This document shows, piece by piece, positions 27,074 through 36,146 of a stretch of DNA of 49,896 nucleotides. The translations under genes and the position numbers were made by a program. Origin of the DNA: Cyanobacteria bacterium CG_2015-22_32_23 (GTDB taxonomy: Bacteria; Cyanobacteriota; Cyanobacteriia; Cyanobacteriales; Cyanobacteriaceae). Position 1 is the first letter of the stretch. Each line of letters opens with the position of its first letter. The notes beneath the pieces were generated by a model. That model did not search any database. It saw only the letters and a program-made list of their open reading frames with translations, and had not been told where the DNA came from. Where the stretch lies: positions 1 to 49,896 of the forward strand of contig JAACUG010000073.1 of NCBI GenBank assembly GCA_009993045.1, in the 5' to 3' direction.

Positions 27074-27685
27074 ATGACTATAAAAAACAGTTTCTTTGAT
27101 TATAAACGAATTTTTTTTGATGGTTGGTCTAATTTTTATGATGTAACTTTTACCACCATTTTTTATCAAGCTATTCATCAACGATTATTAGAATATGTCA
27201 CTTTACCACCAAAGAGTTTAATTTTAGACTTAGGTTGTGGCACGGGAAAACTACTTAATCGCATCGGGGATAAATTTCCTGATATAAAAGCCATTGGCGG
27301 TGATTTATCTTCTCAAATGTTACGTCAAGCTAGAAAAGGAAATCGTCATCATCCTCGCTTTATTTTTACGGTGGCTAATGCCTCTCAATTACCTTTTGCT
27401 AATCATCAATTTGATGCAATATTTAATACTATTAGTTTTTTACACTATCCTAATCCAGAAATAGTATTTCAAGAAATTGCTCGTGTTTTAAAACCTCAAG
27501 GTTATTTTTATTTAGCTGATTATTTAGGAAATAATAATAATAATAATTTACCTTTTACCCCCGGTGGTATTCGTTTTTATAATCAAGAAACTAGAGAAAA
27601 ATTAGGGGAAAAAGTCGGTTTAATAGTCGTTAATCATTATTATCTTTTTAGTGGAGTAGTGTTAACAATTTTTAAAGTTAATTAA
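27074..27685 (+). CDS. Class I SAM-dependent methyltransferase (UbiE-like)
   Basis: The 203-residue protein has a compact Methyltransf_11-type fold. Motif I is LILDLGCGTGKLL near residue 55, the acidic end of strand 2 is in GGDLSSQML, motif II-like NASQLPFANHQFDAIF follows, then SFLHYPNP and VLKPQGYFYLADYLG. The order and spacing resemble UbiE/COQ5-type small-molecule methyltransferases. A run of six Asn residues encoded by (AAT)6 at 27530-27547 interrupts a loop. The substrate is unknown. Confidence 0.85.
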   Translation: MTIKNSFFDYKRIFFDGWSNFYDVTFTTIFYQAIHQRLLEYVTLPPKSLILDLGCGTGKLLNRIGDKFPDIKAIGGDLSSQMLRQARKGNRHHPRFIFTVANASQLPFANHQFDAIFNTISFLHYPNPEIVFQEIARVLKPQGYFYLADYLGNNNNNNLPFTPGGIRFYNQETREKLGEKVGLIVVNHYYLFSGVVLTIFKVN

Positions 27686-27734
27686 GTTCATCGTTTATAA
27701 TTAAAGTTTATTAATTCTTGTTTAATTGAGATAT

Positions 27735-28565
27735 ATGTCTTTTATTTTAATCAAAGGCACTTTTCACGCTATGGGTTATTCTCCTGATGGTGATTCCATT
27801 CGTTTTAAAGCTGATAATCTTGAAAATTGGTCAAAATTAATCGGTATTCCTCCAGTATTAAATGAATTTAATCATGTACAAATTCGTTTGATTGGTATTG
27901 ATAGTTTAGAAACTCATTTTCGTCAATGTAAACAAAGTATAAAATGGGCGTTAAGTGCCTCAGATTTTTTATTAAAATATTTAGAAATTGATGAGGTAAA
28001 ATGGCATGAAGATAAAAATATAATTATTAAGGCAAAAGATAATATTCAAGGTTTTATTTTAGCAAAAAAAACAGATCAACATGGCCGCCCTTTAGCATTT
28101 GTTTTTAAAGGTACAATTGATGCTAAAGATGGTGATATTTTATTTTTACCTATAGATTTATTTTTACATTCAGTTAATTATCAAAGTCTTTTATATGGAG
28201 AATCTTACCCTACTTATTATCGTGGTTTAGCACCTACTTTAAGAAAAAAAATGACTCATGCTGTTAATTTTGCCAAAAAAGAAAATAAAGGAGTTTGGGA
28301 GTTTGATTCTACCAATACTGGTTTTTATGTTTGGGATTTATTTGATGAAGAAAAAAACATGGTTATTTTACCTAAATTATTTCGTCGTCTTGTGAGTTAT
28401 TTAGAAATTAATCAAGAGTTAGAAGGTTTTAAAAATTCTTTAGTAAAATCAGAAAAAGTGTTAATTTTACCTTCTCAAACTAAGAAAATTTTTCGTGATA
28501 TTATTATTCAAGAAGATACAATTTTTAAGTTATCAGAGTTACCAGAAAACTTAGTTTATTTATAA
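27735..28565 (+). CDS. Staphylococcal nuclease-like (thermonuclease fold) protein
   Basis: The 276-residue protein has an SNase-like first half: GDSIRF at the first strand, VQIRLIGIDSLETHF with the family's Arg-Leu-x-Gly-Ile-Asp-x-x-Glu-x-Hxx pattern, then DQHGRPLAFVFKG, and YRGLAPTLRKKMTHAVNFAK followed by KKENKGVWEFD, which matches the SNase AxxxGxW end. The usual second catalytic Arg (GRxLA) is present in GRPLA. The last 80 residues are additional. It could be a nuclease or a non-catalytic nucleic-acid-binding fold; there is no clear signal peptide. ATG 27735 is chosen over a TTG at 27726. Confidence 0.7.
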   Translation: MSFILIKGTFHAMGYSPDGDSIRFKADNLENWSKLIGIPPVLNEFNHVQIRLIGIDSLETHFRQCKQSIKWALSASDFLLKYLEIDEVKWHEDKNIIIKAKDNIQGFILAKKTDQHGRPLAFVFKGTIDAKDGDILFLPIDLFLHSVNYQSLLYGESYPTYYRGLAPTLRKKMTHAVNFAKKENKGVWEFDSTNTGFYVWDLFDEEKNMVILPKLFRRLVSYLEINQELEGFKNSLVKSEKVLILPSQTKKIFRDIIIQEDTIFKLSELPENLVYL

Positions 28566-28568
28566 TTA

Positions 28569-29441
28569 TTAATTACCTATGGTTATCCGACTAAACCAAA
28601 ATAATAATAAACAAAATAAAGCTAAAAAGTCATAAATACTTAATTTTAATTGATGCCATTGTACTTGATGTTGATTTGGTGTCGTAAATCCTCTTACTTC
28701 CATAGCGATCGCAATTTGTTCTGCTCGTAATAAAATATTAGCTAATAATTTTTCGGCAATAATTAACCAAATTTTTAAACCTTTTTTGATACCTAATTTT
28801 TTCCAGTTTATCGCTCTAGTGCTAATTGATCTAATTAAATTCTGGATTTCTTCTAATACTAAAGGAATAAATCTTAAAGCTAAAGTTAAAGTTAAAACTA
28901 TCTCTGTAATCGGTAATTTAAACTTCCTTAAAGGTGATAATAATTCCTCTATTCCTGCTGTAATTTGTTCTGGTGCAGTGGTTAATAAATATAAATTACT
29001 ACTATAAATTAAGGTAAAAAGTAAAGTACTAACTCGAATCGCTAAGTCAAAAGATCTTCTTGTAACTGTTAAATTACCAATTTTGTATAAAACATATTGA
29101 TAATCCGTAGGTTGAGTAATAATAATATCACTGGTGGGTAATCGTGGTTGATAAGTAAGATTAAATCCATCAGGGGAAAAAGATGTCATGACAAATACCA
29201 CAAGAGATAAAAATAATAACCAACTCATCTGTTTTTTTTGTACCCGCCAAGGAATCAAGGCTAAACTGGTGATGATAATTAAAAATAAGACTAAAAAAAT
29301 GCGCCAGTAAGGATTTGATAGTAAAGGAGTAAGAATAAGACTCATTAACCATGCTAATTTTACTCTAGGATCAAGTCTATGTAGCCACGTTAAAGGTTTT
29401 TCTAAGTATAATCCAATGGGGAGTGATCGTAATAAATCCAT
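28569..29441 (-). CDS. cbiQ: ECF transporter T-component, CbiQ/EcfT family
   Basis: The 290-residue membrane protein is the scaffold that couples ECF ATPases to a substrate-binding subunit. The N terminus reads LTWLHRLDPRVKLAWLM, the diagnostic LDPRxK(L/I) motif. There are about five to six spans, and the two cytoplasmic coupling motifs appear as SISTRAIN and AMEVRGFTT (Ala/Ser-x-x-x-Arg-Gly type). The likely ATPase partner is the CbiO-type gene at 12.3 kb; split ECF modules are common in cyanobacteria. The substrate is unknown. A HIP1 octamer is at 28705-28712. It converges on the SNase-like gene with a three-base gap. Confidence 0.88.
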   Translation of the reverse strand: MDLLRSLPIGLYLEKPLTWLHRLDPRVKLAWLMSLILTPLLSNPYWRIFLVLFLIIITSLALIPWRVQKKQMSWLLFLSLVVFVMTSFSPDGFNLTYQPRLPTSDIIITQPTDYQYVLYKIGNLTVTRRSFDLAIRVSTLLFTLIYSSNLYLLTTAPEQITAGIEELLSPLRKFKLPITEIVLTLTLALRFIPLVLEEIQNLIRSISTRAINWKKLGIKKGLKIWLIIAEKLLANILLRAEQIAIAMEVRGFTTPNQHQVQWHQLKLSIYDFLALFCLLLFWFSRITIGN

Positions 29442-29617
29442 AAATTAATTGAAAATTGAAAATTAAGACTTACTGATCAATCATTCATTGTCAACGGTTA
29501 ACTGTCAATATTTTGTTTCTATATCATAGTTTGAGACTTTTTCGTAAATTATGCAACATTTTTTTACATTTAGTCGCTGTAAACTAGAAAAAACCATCAG
29601 AGGTGAAAGAAAATAAG

Positions 29618-30052
29618 ATGACACTCAGAAAAAAAATTCAACTCAAAAAGTTAGAGTCAATTCAAGGAGGAATGTCTCAATTTTATACTCCTCAATGTAG
29701 TCATGAAACTATGTTAGTGCAAATACCGCCTCAAAGTATCGATGATTTATTTGTACATCATTTTCAAACAGATCAATTATTAGTGGTAAAAGGTAGTTTT
29801 GTTTTAGTTATTTTACAAAATAAGCAATATCAATATCTACATTTAACGGAAGATAATCCTCAAGTAGTAACAATACCGACAGGAATCCCTCATAGTGCCA
29901 TAAACTTTAATCGCAAACCTTGTTTGTTAGTAAATGCAGTGTTGCGTCATGGGGAAACTCATCCTAAAGATTACCAACCCATAAAAAAACCTTTTCCTTA
30001 CGATTTAGATAAGGTGAAACTGCTATTTCCTTCTTTAACTATTTCTATTTAA
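29618..30052 (+). CDS. Cupin-fold protein
   Basis: The 144-residue protein is a small beta-barrel of cupin type, with DQLLVVKGSFVLVILQ as the first cupin motif region and IPTGIPHSAINF as the second, where Gly-x-x-His is the metal-binding end. It resembles the dTDP-sugar epimerase/isomerase-like and cyanobacterial stand-alone cupins of unknown function. The ATG at 29618 is preferred, with AGGTG at 29602-29606 as a distant ribosome-binding site; an in-frame GTG at 29603 would add five residues. It is not obviously in an operon; a fibrillin gene follows after 69 bases. Confidence 0.7.
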   Translation: MTLRKKIQLKKLESIQGGMSQFYTPQCSHETMLVQIPPQSIDDLFVHHFQTDQLLVVKGSFVLVILQNKQYQYLHLTEDNPQVVTIPTGIPHSAINFNRKPCLLVNAVLRHGETHPKDYQPIKKPFPYDLDKVKLLFPSLTISI

Positions 30053-30121
30053 AATCAAAATTTACCTTATTTGATATAGTAAACTACTAATCAATAAATA
30101 CTAAATAGTAAAAGTAATATT

Positions 30122-30769
30122 TTGGATAATCGCTTAAGTCTCAAACAAAAATTATTATCAGAAATTAAAAAACTCGCTCAACACCGTCAAATTAATCCTG
30201 AATACCCCATTACAGATTTAATGTTATTCCCCTCAGAAAGTAATAAAATTGAGGAAATAACCACAAAATTAGAGGGCTTTAATCCTTTTTATAAGCCTTT
30301 ATTATATGGAGTTAATTTACTAGATGGAATTTGGCAATTACATTATTCTACGGCCAGAGAAATTCGCTCATTAAATAAGTTACCTTTAGGTTTTAAATTA
30401 CAACAAGTTTATCAAATAATAGATACTCAAAAAGCCTCTTTTTTTAATATTGCTTTTGTCGAACATTCTTCTAAACTAATTAACGGATATGTTAAAGTAA
30501 CGGCAAGTTTTAGTCCTAAAATACTAGAAAATGAAACATTACCTAATGATATAATTAACGTTAATTTTGAAAAAAGATTCCTTTCTATCCAAAAAATAGC
30601 AGGAATAAAAACAAAAATTTTAGATCCTTTTAAAGTATTTAATGCTCGTAATCCTCAAGGAAGAATACCTAGTTTAAAAATTACTTATATTGATGAAAAT
30701 TTAAGAATTGGTAGAGGTGGTGATGGTAGTTTATTTATTCTTTCTAAACAACAAAAAATGGTTAATTAA
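30122..30769 (+). CDS. PAP/fibrillin-family protein
   Basis: The 215-residue protein belongs to the plastid lipid-associated protein (fibrillin) family. It shows LLDGIWQLHYSTAREIRSL for the conserved first strands (G-x-W-x-L-x-Y-(S/T)(S/T)) and ends with SLKITYIDENLRIGRGGDGS, the typical (L/I)xxTYLDxxLRI(S/G)RGxxGxxF motif. These lipocalin-like proteins bind thylakoid lipids, quinones or carotenoids and protect photosystems under stress. The start is TTG at 30122: an in-frame stop lies eight codons further upstream and no ATG is available, so the start is unusual. Confidence 0.85.
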   Translation: MDNRLSLKQKLLSEIKKLAQHRQINPEYPITDLMLFPSESNKIEEITTKLEGFNPFYKPLLYGVNLLDGIWQLHYSTAREIRSLNKLPLGFKLQQVYQIIDTQKASFFNIAFVEHSSKLINGYVKVTASFSPKILENETLPNDIINVNFEKRFLSIQKIAGIKTKILDPFKVFNARNPQGRIPSLKITYIDENLRIGRGGDGSLFILSKQQKMVN

Positions 30770-31085
30770 AATTAATAACTAATTATAAAATCACTATATT
30801 AACAATCTTTAAATTATTTGAAAATCTTAAATGTAATACTTAAAATCTAACTAATTATAGGTAATGACTGATTGCTATATTAGTCAACTTGATGACGAAT
30901 TTTACCATTAAACTTGACATTTGATAAATAGTTGATATACTTTCTTCATCATATACTATCAAGTTAATTACTTTTTTGAGTTAATTCATAATCTTTTTGT
31001 GTGAATAGAAATAATTTAGTCATTTTAAAGAATATTAATTTATTCTCAAAACTTGATTATCTATCGTCAATTTTTTTAAATTTTT
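30770..31085. other. 316-base spacer, little recognisable
   Basis: An AT-rich spacer. The only structure noted is a spaced inverted repeat, AACTTGAT near 30887 and ATCAAGTT near 30958, too far apart for a simple hairpin. It probably holds the promoter of the phosphatase gene that follows. Confidence 0.5.
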
Positions 31086-32540
31086 GTGTCTATTTTTAAA
31101 CTTAATTCTCTCAATTCTGAAACTGTGTCACCTAAATATCCATCAGGGAATAATGCCCCAATTTTAGCATTAAAAGAGTTAGTAGCTAGTTTACAAAGAG
31201 AACAAAATAAAATTCAGAATTTACTAAGTTCTTTAAGTTTTGCGTTGCGTAGTTTTAATAATTTGAATCAGTTTTTAGAGTTAACTCCCTTAATGGTAGC
31301 TAGAGTTACTGATGCTGATGGTGGTGCTTTAATACTCTATAATGCTGATCATCAAATCACTTTAGAACAAATTTATTGTCAAAATAGTCAATTTCGAGAG
31401 CAGATTAATCATTCTTTTCAAGTTGTTGTTAAAGATATTAATAGTTATCCTAAAAAACATAAAAAAAATCCCCACATTTTTCCTCATATTGATTGTTTTT
31501 CTACTTTTGTTCAAAATAAGTTTAAAGAACAACTTTCTCCTCTTTTTAAAGTTTTTAGTACCCCTATTTTAATTAAAAATATTGAAAAAGGACGGTTATA
31601 TATTTTTAGTCATGATTCTGAATTTTTATGGACACAAACTCGTAAAAAATTAGCTCAATTAGTAGCAGATCAAACCGCCGTGGCCATTGCTAATCATGAA
31701 TTAACCGTCGAATTGAGATCAAAAGAACGACAAGATCGAGAATTAGAAATCGCCTCAGAAATTCAATTGAGATTACTACCTCGAAAATGTCCTACCATCA
31801 AGGGTTTAGAAGTGGCTGCTAAATGTGAGACAGCTAATCGTGTTGGAGGGGATTATTATGACTTTATTCCGATGAATTATGATCAATGGGATGAAAGTAC
31901 TGCACAAATACCTAATGCACCTTGTGAACCTTGGAGTATAGTAATTGGTGATGTTATGGGTAAAGGTGTACCTGCAGGGTTAATTATGACTATGACGAGA
32001 GGAATGTTACGAGCAGAAGTATTAAATCGTCATTCTCCTGCTAGAGTATTACAGCATCTTAACCGAGTAATGTATGCAGATTTAGAAAATTCTCATCGTT
32101 TCGTTACTTTATTTTACTCTGAATATAATCCCCAAACTCATATCTTACGCTATGCCAACGCTGCTCATAATCCTCCTTTATTATGGAGAGAAAAAACAAA
32201 AAAAATTACTCGACTAGATACCGAAGGAATGTTAATTGGTTTAGAATCTCATTCAAAGTACGAAAATAGTTCTATTAAGCTACAGTTAAATGATACTATT
32301 CTTTACTATACCGATGGTTTGACCGATGCTGTTAACCAGAATAATCAAAGATTTGATGAAGATAATTTACATCTTTGTTTTGATTATGCTTGTCAACATT
32401 ATACAAAAGCAGAAGAAATTCTCAATTATATTTTTCGAGAAATAAAACAATTTATCGGATTTGGTCATCATAATAACGATGATATGACTTTAATTGTGGT
32501 TAAGTTTAATCCTAATGATTCTATTGTCTGTGCCTATTGA
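31086..32540 (+). CDS. PP2C-type serine phosphatase with GAF domain (RsbU-like)
   Basis: The 484-residue protein has a short coiled N terminus, a GAF-type sensor domain (about 50-200) and a SpoIIE/RsbU-type PP2C domain. Metal- and phosphate-binding motifs are visible: VGGDYYDF, VIGDVMGKGVPAG, FVTLFYSEYNP, YANAAHNPPLLW, YTDGLTDAVN and NDDMTLIVVKF. Such proteins dephosphorylate anti-sigma antagonists in partner-switching pathways; the partner here is unknown, and although a group 3 sigma gene is 4.5 kb away I see no direct link. It starts with GTG at 31086. Its 3' end overlaps the convergent cofG gene by seven bases. Confidence 0.88.
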   Translation: MSIFKLNSLNSETVSPKYPSGNNAPILALKELVASLQREQNKIQNLLSSLSFALRSFNNLNQFLELTPLMVARVTDADGGALILYNADHQITLEQIYCQNSQFREQINHSFQVVVKDINSYPKKHKKNPHIFPHIDCFSTFVQNKFKEQLSPLFKVFSTPILIKNIEKGRLYIFSHDSEFLWTQTRKKLAQLVADQTAVAIANHELTVELRSKERQDRELEIASEIQLRLLPRKCPTIKGLEVAAKCETANRVGGDYYDFIPMNYDQWDESTAQIPNAPCEPWSIVIGDVMGKGVPAGLIMTMTRGMLRAEVLNRHSPARVLQHLNRVMYADLENSHRFVTLFYSEYNPQTHILRYANAAHNPPLLWREKTKKITRLDTEGMLIGLESHSKYENSSIKLQLNDTILYYTDGLTDAVNQNNQRFDEDNLHLCFDYACQHYTKAEEILNYIFREIKQFIGFGHHNNDDMTLIVVKFNPNDSIVCAY

Positions 32541-33466
32541 ATTTTTGATTGTAAATCTTGAGATAACCACGAGTAGTATTGTGGGTAAACTGGTAAACGG
32601 GGTTTTAATTGCCAAAGTGCTTTATTTAACGTTTGATGGAGATTTTCTAAGGTTTGATGGTGATAATCTGGGTTTACCTCATCTTTTGGCACAATTCCTC
32701 CTAAATCTCTCACTCCCAATTCAATACTCTTTAATAAAAGTTCTTCATTATTGATTAAATTTGGTGGTATTTGCAAGGTGATACTTTCGGGTAAAATTTT
32801 TCTAGCTATGGTAATTACTTCTAAAATTTCTGCGTTACTAATAGACTCTTTTTGTAATTCTTCTTGACTTCCTTGAGAATAGGGTTGTAAAATTACTTCT
32901 TGAATATTTTCCCATTTTCTTTGTATTTTGGCGATGGCCAGTAAGCTATCAATACGATCTTGAGAAGTTTCGCCGATACCTAAAAGAATACCAGTAGTAA
33001 AAGGAATACGCAACTCTCCAGCCCATTCTAATTGTTGTAACCTAATATTAGGGATTTTGCTCGGTGCATGACGATGAACTGTATCTAATAGATTAGGGTT
33101 TAATTGCTCTAACATCAAGCCCATGGAAAAATTAACTTCTTTTAATAAAGACATTTCCTTAAAAGTCAAAATCCCTACATTGGTATGAGGAAAAAATCCC
33201 ATAGATAAAGCTAATTGTGCCAAATCATATATCCGTTGTAACCATGGTTGTCTTCTTGTGGAATTAGGATGAACTTCTCCGCTTAAAATTAAAATTTCCG
33301 TGATTTTCTGATTTTGAAGACGACTTAAGATATTTTTAGCCTTATCTAATTCTAACCAAGGACTTTGATGAGGATCTGTTCTAAAATTACAATAGCTACA
33401 ACGATTAAAACATTCATAGGTCGGTACAATGGTAAAAGCTGGGCTATAAGTGATTATTCTCGACAT
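32534..33466 (-). CDS. cofG: FO synthase subunit 1 (7,8-didemethyl-8-hydroxy-5-deazariboflavin)
   Basis: CofG is a radical-SAM enzyme that, with CofH, makes the deazaflavin FO, used in cyanobacteria mainly as the antenna pigment of DNA photolyases. The 310-residue protein has the cluster motif CFNRCSYCNF (Cx3Cx2C) near residue 20, ILILSGEVHP, FPHTNVGIL, VHRHAPSK, RIPFTTGILLGIGET, QPYSQGS and LGGIVPKDEVNPD, all typical of CofG. It starts two bases after the mraY stop, so the two share an operon. cofH is not in the window. Confidence 0.92.
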   Translation of the reverse strand: MSRIITYSPAFTIVPTYECFNRCSYCNFRTDPHQSPWLELDKAKNILSRLQNQKITEILILSGEVHPNSTRRQPWLQRIYDLAQLALSMGFFPHTNVGILTFKEMSLLKEVNFSMGLMLEQLNPNLLDTVHRHAPSKIPNIRLQQLEWAGELRIPFTTGILLGIGETSQDRIDSLLAIAKIQRKWENIQEVILQPYSQGSQEELQKESISNAEILEVITIARKILPESITLQIPPNLINNEELLLKSIELGVRDLGGIVPKDEVNPDYHHQTLENLHQTLNKALWQLKPRLPVYPQYYSWLSQDLQSKIQ

Positions 33467-33468
33467 TT

Positions 33469-34536
33469 TTAATGGTTAATAACCCATAAAATCAACACAG
33501 TATTAATAACATAAAATACTCCCACAATTTGAGTTTCAGTCCAACCGCTTAACTCTAAATGATGGTGAATAGGGGCCATTTTCAACAGTCTTTTCCCTTT
33601 ACCGTCAGCGTCTTTTGTGGCTTTATAATAAGCAACTTGAGCAATTACCGAAAGAGACTCCACAAAAAATAATAAACTGATGATAAATAAACCCCATAAA
33701 TTTTGACTTAAAATACCCACCGCCGCTAAACCAGCGCCTAAAGCTAAAGATCCTGTATCACCCATAAATACAGATGCTTTATTACGATTATGAAGCACAA
33801 ATCCCAAACAACCCCCACTAATAGCCAAACAAAAAGCTAATAAATCGGGATGATTTTCTCCTGCCAGAATACCTAATCCTAAAAAGGCGATGGCACAAGT
33901 GCCTCCAGCTAAACCGTCAACACCATCGGTTAAATTAGTAGCATTACTTTCAGCTACCATCACGAAACTAGCTACAACCCAGAAAAAAAACCCTAAAGGC
34001 AAAATTATATTAAAAGGAAGATTGATATTAGTGATAGAAGTAGATTGAGAAAAATACATCCAAACACAAAATAGAATAGCAAAACCAATTTGTAAAACTA
34101 ACTTTTGCTTAGGAGTTAAACCCAAATTCGTTTTTTTGCGTAAAATCTGCCAATCATCAACCCAACCAATAAAACCATAACCAAGGGTAACTAAAGCTAC
34201 CGCTATTACTTCAGGGGTAAAACCACCCAAAATTAAACCAACTATTACTGCCGTAGGAATAAAGAAAATACCGCCCATAGTGGGTGTACCAGCTTTTTTT
34301 AAATGACTTTGAGGGCCATCTTCTTGTATAATCTGAGAGGCTTTGATCCGTTGTAAAATTGGTACAACTAAATAACCTAAACTGCCACTAGCCAAAGTTG
34401 CGAAAAGAAAAGGCCAAATTTGAGCAGTAGAAACAAAAGTTAAGATAATTATTATTAAAACAAAACTTAAAAACCCGAATAATAACCATCCTGAAGGATT
34501 GAAAAGACGATTTAAAGAAGTAGAATTGCTATTCAT
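33469..34536 (-). CDS. mraY: Phospho-N-acetylmuramoyl-pentapeptide transferase
   Basis: MraY moves phospho-MurNAc-pentapeptide onto undecaprenyl phosphate, giving lipid I, at the cytoplasmic face of the inner membrane. The 355-residue protein has about ten spans and the family motifs QxxGPxxHxxKxGTPTMGG (QEDGPQSHLKKAGTPTMGG), GWVDDWQILRKK with the catalytic Asp pair, ATNLTDGVDGLAGG, VFMGDTGSLALGAG and MAPIHHHLELSGW. Length is normal. It is the first gene of the mraY-cofG pair and is divergent from rnz. Confidence 0.97.
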   Translation of the reverse strand: MNSNSTSLNRLFNPSGWLLFGFLSFVLIIIILTFVSTAQIWPFLFATLASGSLGYLVVPILQRIKASQIIQEDGPQSHLKKAGTPTMGGIFFIPTAVIVGLILGGFTPEVIAVALVTLGYGFIGWVDDWQILRKKTNLGLTPKQKLVLQIGFAILFCVWMYFSQSTSITNINLPFNIILPLGFFFWVVASFVMVAESNATNLTDGVDGLAGGTCAIAFLGLGILAGENHPDLLAFCLAISGGCLGFVLHNRNKASVFMGDTGSLALGAGLAAVGILSQNLWGLFIISLLFFVESLSVIAQVAYYKATKDADGKGKRLLKMAPIHHHLELSGWTETQIVGVFYVINTVLILWVINH

Positions 34537-34724
34537 AATCTCGAAGAAAAAATATCCCTTGTTAATATTACCTTGAGTTAGGACTTGTTTTTGAGTATTC
34601 CCAACTTTGTGATAAAGTGTCTAAGTTAACTACTTTTAACTAACTCAAATATATTTAATGATGAACTATTGAATATCAATAAGTTATTATAGTTAAGACA
34701 AAATAATATCACTTAAAAACCATA

Positions 34725-35657
34725 GTGGAAGTAACTTTTTTAGGTACAAGTTCAGGCGTACCAACTAAATCAAGAAATGTCTCTAGTGTGGCTTTACGAC
34801 TTAATCAAAGAGGAGAAATTTGGTTATTCGATTGTGGCGAAGGCACACAACATCAACTGTTGCGCAGTGATTTAAAAACTTCTCAACTGAAAAAAATTTT
34901 TATCACTCATATGCACGGAGATCATACTTTTGGTTTAATGGGTTTATTAGCTAGTTGTGGTTTAGGTGCCCATGCCGAAAATATTGAAGTATATGGGCCA
35001 CCGGGTATAGAACCTTACTTAAAAGCCTGTATGAAATATTCTTATACTTATTTCCCCTACGGTGTAGAAATTAAAACAGTGGAATCGGGTTTAATCTATG
35101 AAGATGATGAATTTATAGTTACTACGGAAATGCTAAAACATCGAGTAACTGCCTTTGGTTATCGTATTACAGAAAAAGATCGATCTGGTAAATTTGACAT
35201 CGAAAAAGCGAAAAAAATGGGGATTCCTTTTGGTCCAATTTATGGGAAACTTAAGGCAGGAGAAACCGTTACCCTTGAAGATGGACGTAAATTGATTGGC
35301 TCTGAATTTTGTGGACCAACAGAAATAGGACGTAAATTTGTTTATTGTACCGATACAGTTTTTTGTGAAAATGCCATGGAATTAGCCCAAGATGCGGATG
35401 TTTTAATCCATGAAGCAACTTTTGCTCATCAAGATGCACAAATGGCTTTTGAAAAAATGCACTCTACTACCACAATGGCGGCTCAAGTGGCCTTAGCTGC
35501 CCAAGTAAAACAACTCATCATGACTCATTTTAGCCCTCGTTACGCCCCGGGAAACGCCATACAAATGAGTGATTTACTCAAAGAAGCTCAATCTATTTTT
35601 CCTCAAACAATGTTAGCCTATGATTTCTTTCGTTATGAAATTCCCCGTCGTCGTTAA
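34725..35657 (+). CDS. rnz: Ribonuclease Z
   Basis: RNase Z trims the 3' ends of precursor tRNAs. The 310-residue protein is the short ElaC-type form with the zinc-ligand motif FITHMHGDHTFGL, the GEGTQHQLL segment, YCTDTVF, HEATF and MTHFSPRY. It begins with GTG at 34725, which gives VEVTFLGTSSGVPT as in the family. It is followed by a repeat-rich spacer; a HIP1 octamer lies at 35678-35685, the only one of the twelve outside a gene. Confidence 0.96.
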   Translation: MEVTFLGTSSGVPTKSRNVSSVALRLNQRGEIWLFDCGEGTQHQLLRSDLKTSQLKKIFITHMHGDHTFGLMGLLASCGLGAHAENIEVYGPPGIEPYLKACMKYSYTYFPYGVEIKTVESGLIYEDDEFIVTTEMLKHRVTAFGYRITEKDRSGKFDIEKAKKMGIPFGPIYGKLKAGETVTLEDGRKLIGSEFCGPTEIGRKFVYCTDTVFCENAMELAQDADVLIHEATFAHQDAQMAFEKMHSTTTMAAQVALAAQVKQLIMTHFSPRYAPGNAIQMSDLLKEAQSIFPQTMLAYDFFRYEIPRRR

Positions 35658-35721
35658 GTATTAAAGTATTTTACATGGCGATCGCAATCAATAGTTTCCA
35701 ACAGACTTGATAAATTATCAG

Positions 35722-36015
35722 TTATTGACTATATCTATCTCCCCAGAATTGGGGGCGGGGGGCGAAACCCAATTAAATCAAGCTACTAAATCCCCAGAAT
35801 TGGGGCGGGAGGCTAAAATTAATTAGATCAAGCTACTAAATCCCCAGAATTGGGGGCAGGGGGCGAAACCCAATTAAATCAAGCTACTAAATCCTCAGAA
35901 TTGGGGGCAGGGGGCGAAACCCAATTAAATCAAGCCCCTAAATCCCCAACTTTGGGGACTTTTATTGACTATATCTATCTCCCCAGAATTGGGGGCGGGA
36001 GGCTAAAATTAATTA
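35722..36015. repeat. Tandem repeat array, ~51-bp period, hairpin-forming
   Basis: Five units start with CCCCAGAATTGGGG or a close variant, at 35741, 35792, 35842, 35893 and 35944 (spacing 50-51), and a sixth at 35981. Most units continue with G-rich GGCGAAACCC, then AATTAAATCAAG and CTACTAAAT. A longer block (TTATTGACTATATCTATCT plus the hairpin) occurs at both ends, at 35722 and 35962, so the array has a 240-base super-repeat. Each unit core can form a stem CCCC/GGGG. No open frame spans it. It lies between rnz and a hicA relic. Confidence 0.9.
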
Positions 36016-36146
36016 AATTTTGATGTGTATATTTTTGAGCATATTTCCTGATAACCATAAGCCTTCAAAATAGTATAAATATCCTCAAAACGAGCTTCTA
36101 GTGGGCGAGATAATAACTTTTTAATTAATTTTTCTAATTTACTCAT
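36009..36146 (-). pseudogene. Truncated copy of hicA
   Basis: The frame starting at ATG 36146 encodes the first 35 residues of the intact HicA at 37.4 kb with a single substitution (Pro to Leu at residue 16), then diverges after YGYQEI and stops at 36009, giving 45 residues. It therefore lacks the catalytic His region and the C-terminal helix. The sequence 36044-36186 matches 37591-37733 at 139 of 143 positions without gaps, so it is a recent copy or has been kept similar by recombination. Confidence 0.85.

Noticed and set aside
32494-32754. Plus-strand 86-codon frame across the phosphatase/cofG junction
   Set aside because: It is antisense to the conserved cofG C terminus and resembles no family.
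35722-36015. Regularly spaced repeats suggesting a CRISPR array
   Set aside because: The parts between hairpin cores are themselves repeated instead of unique spacers, and no cas genes are near.
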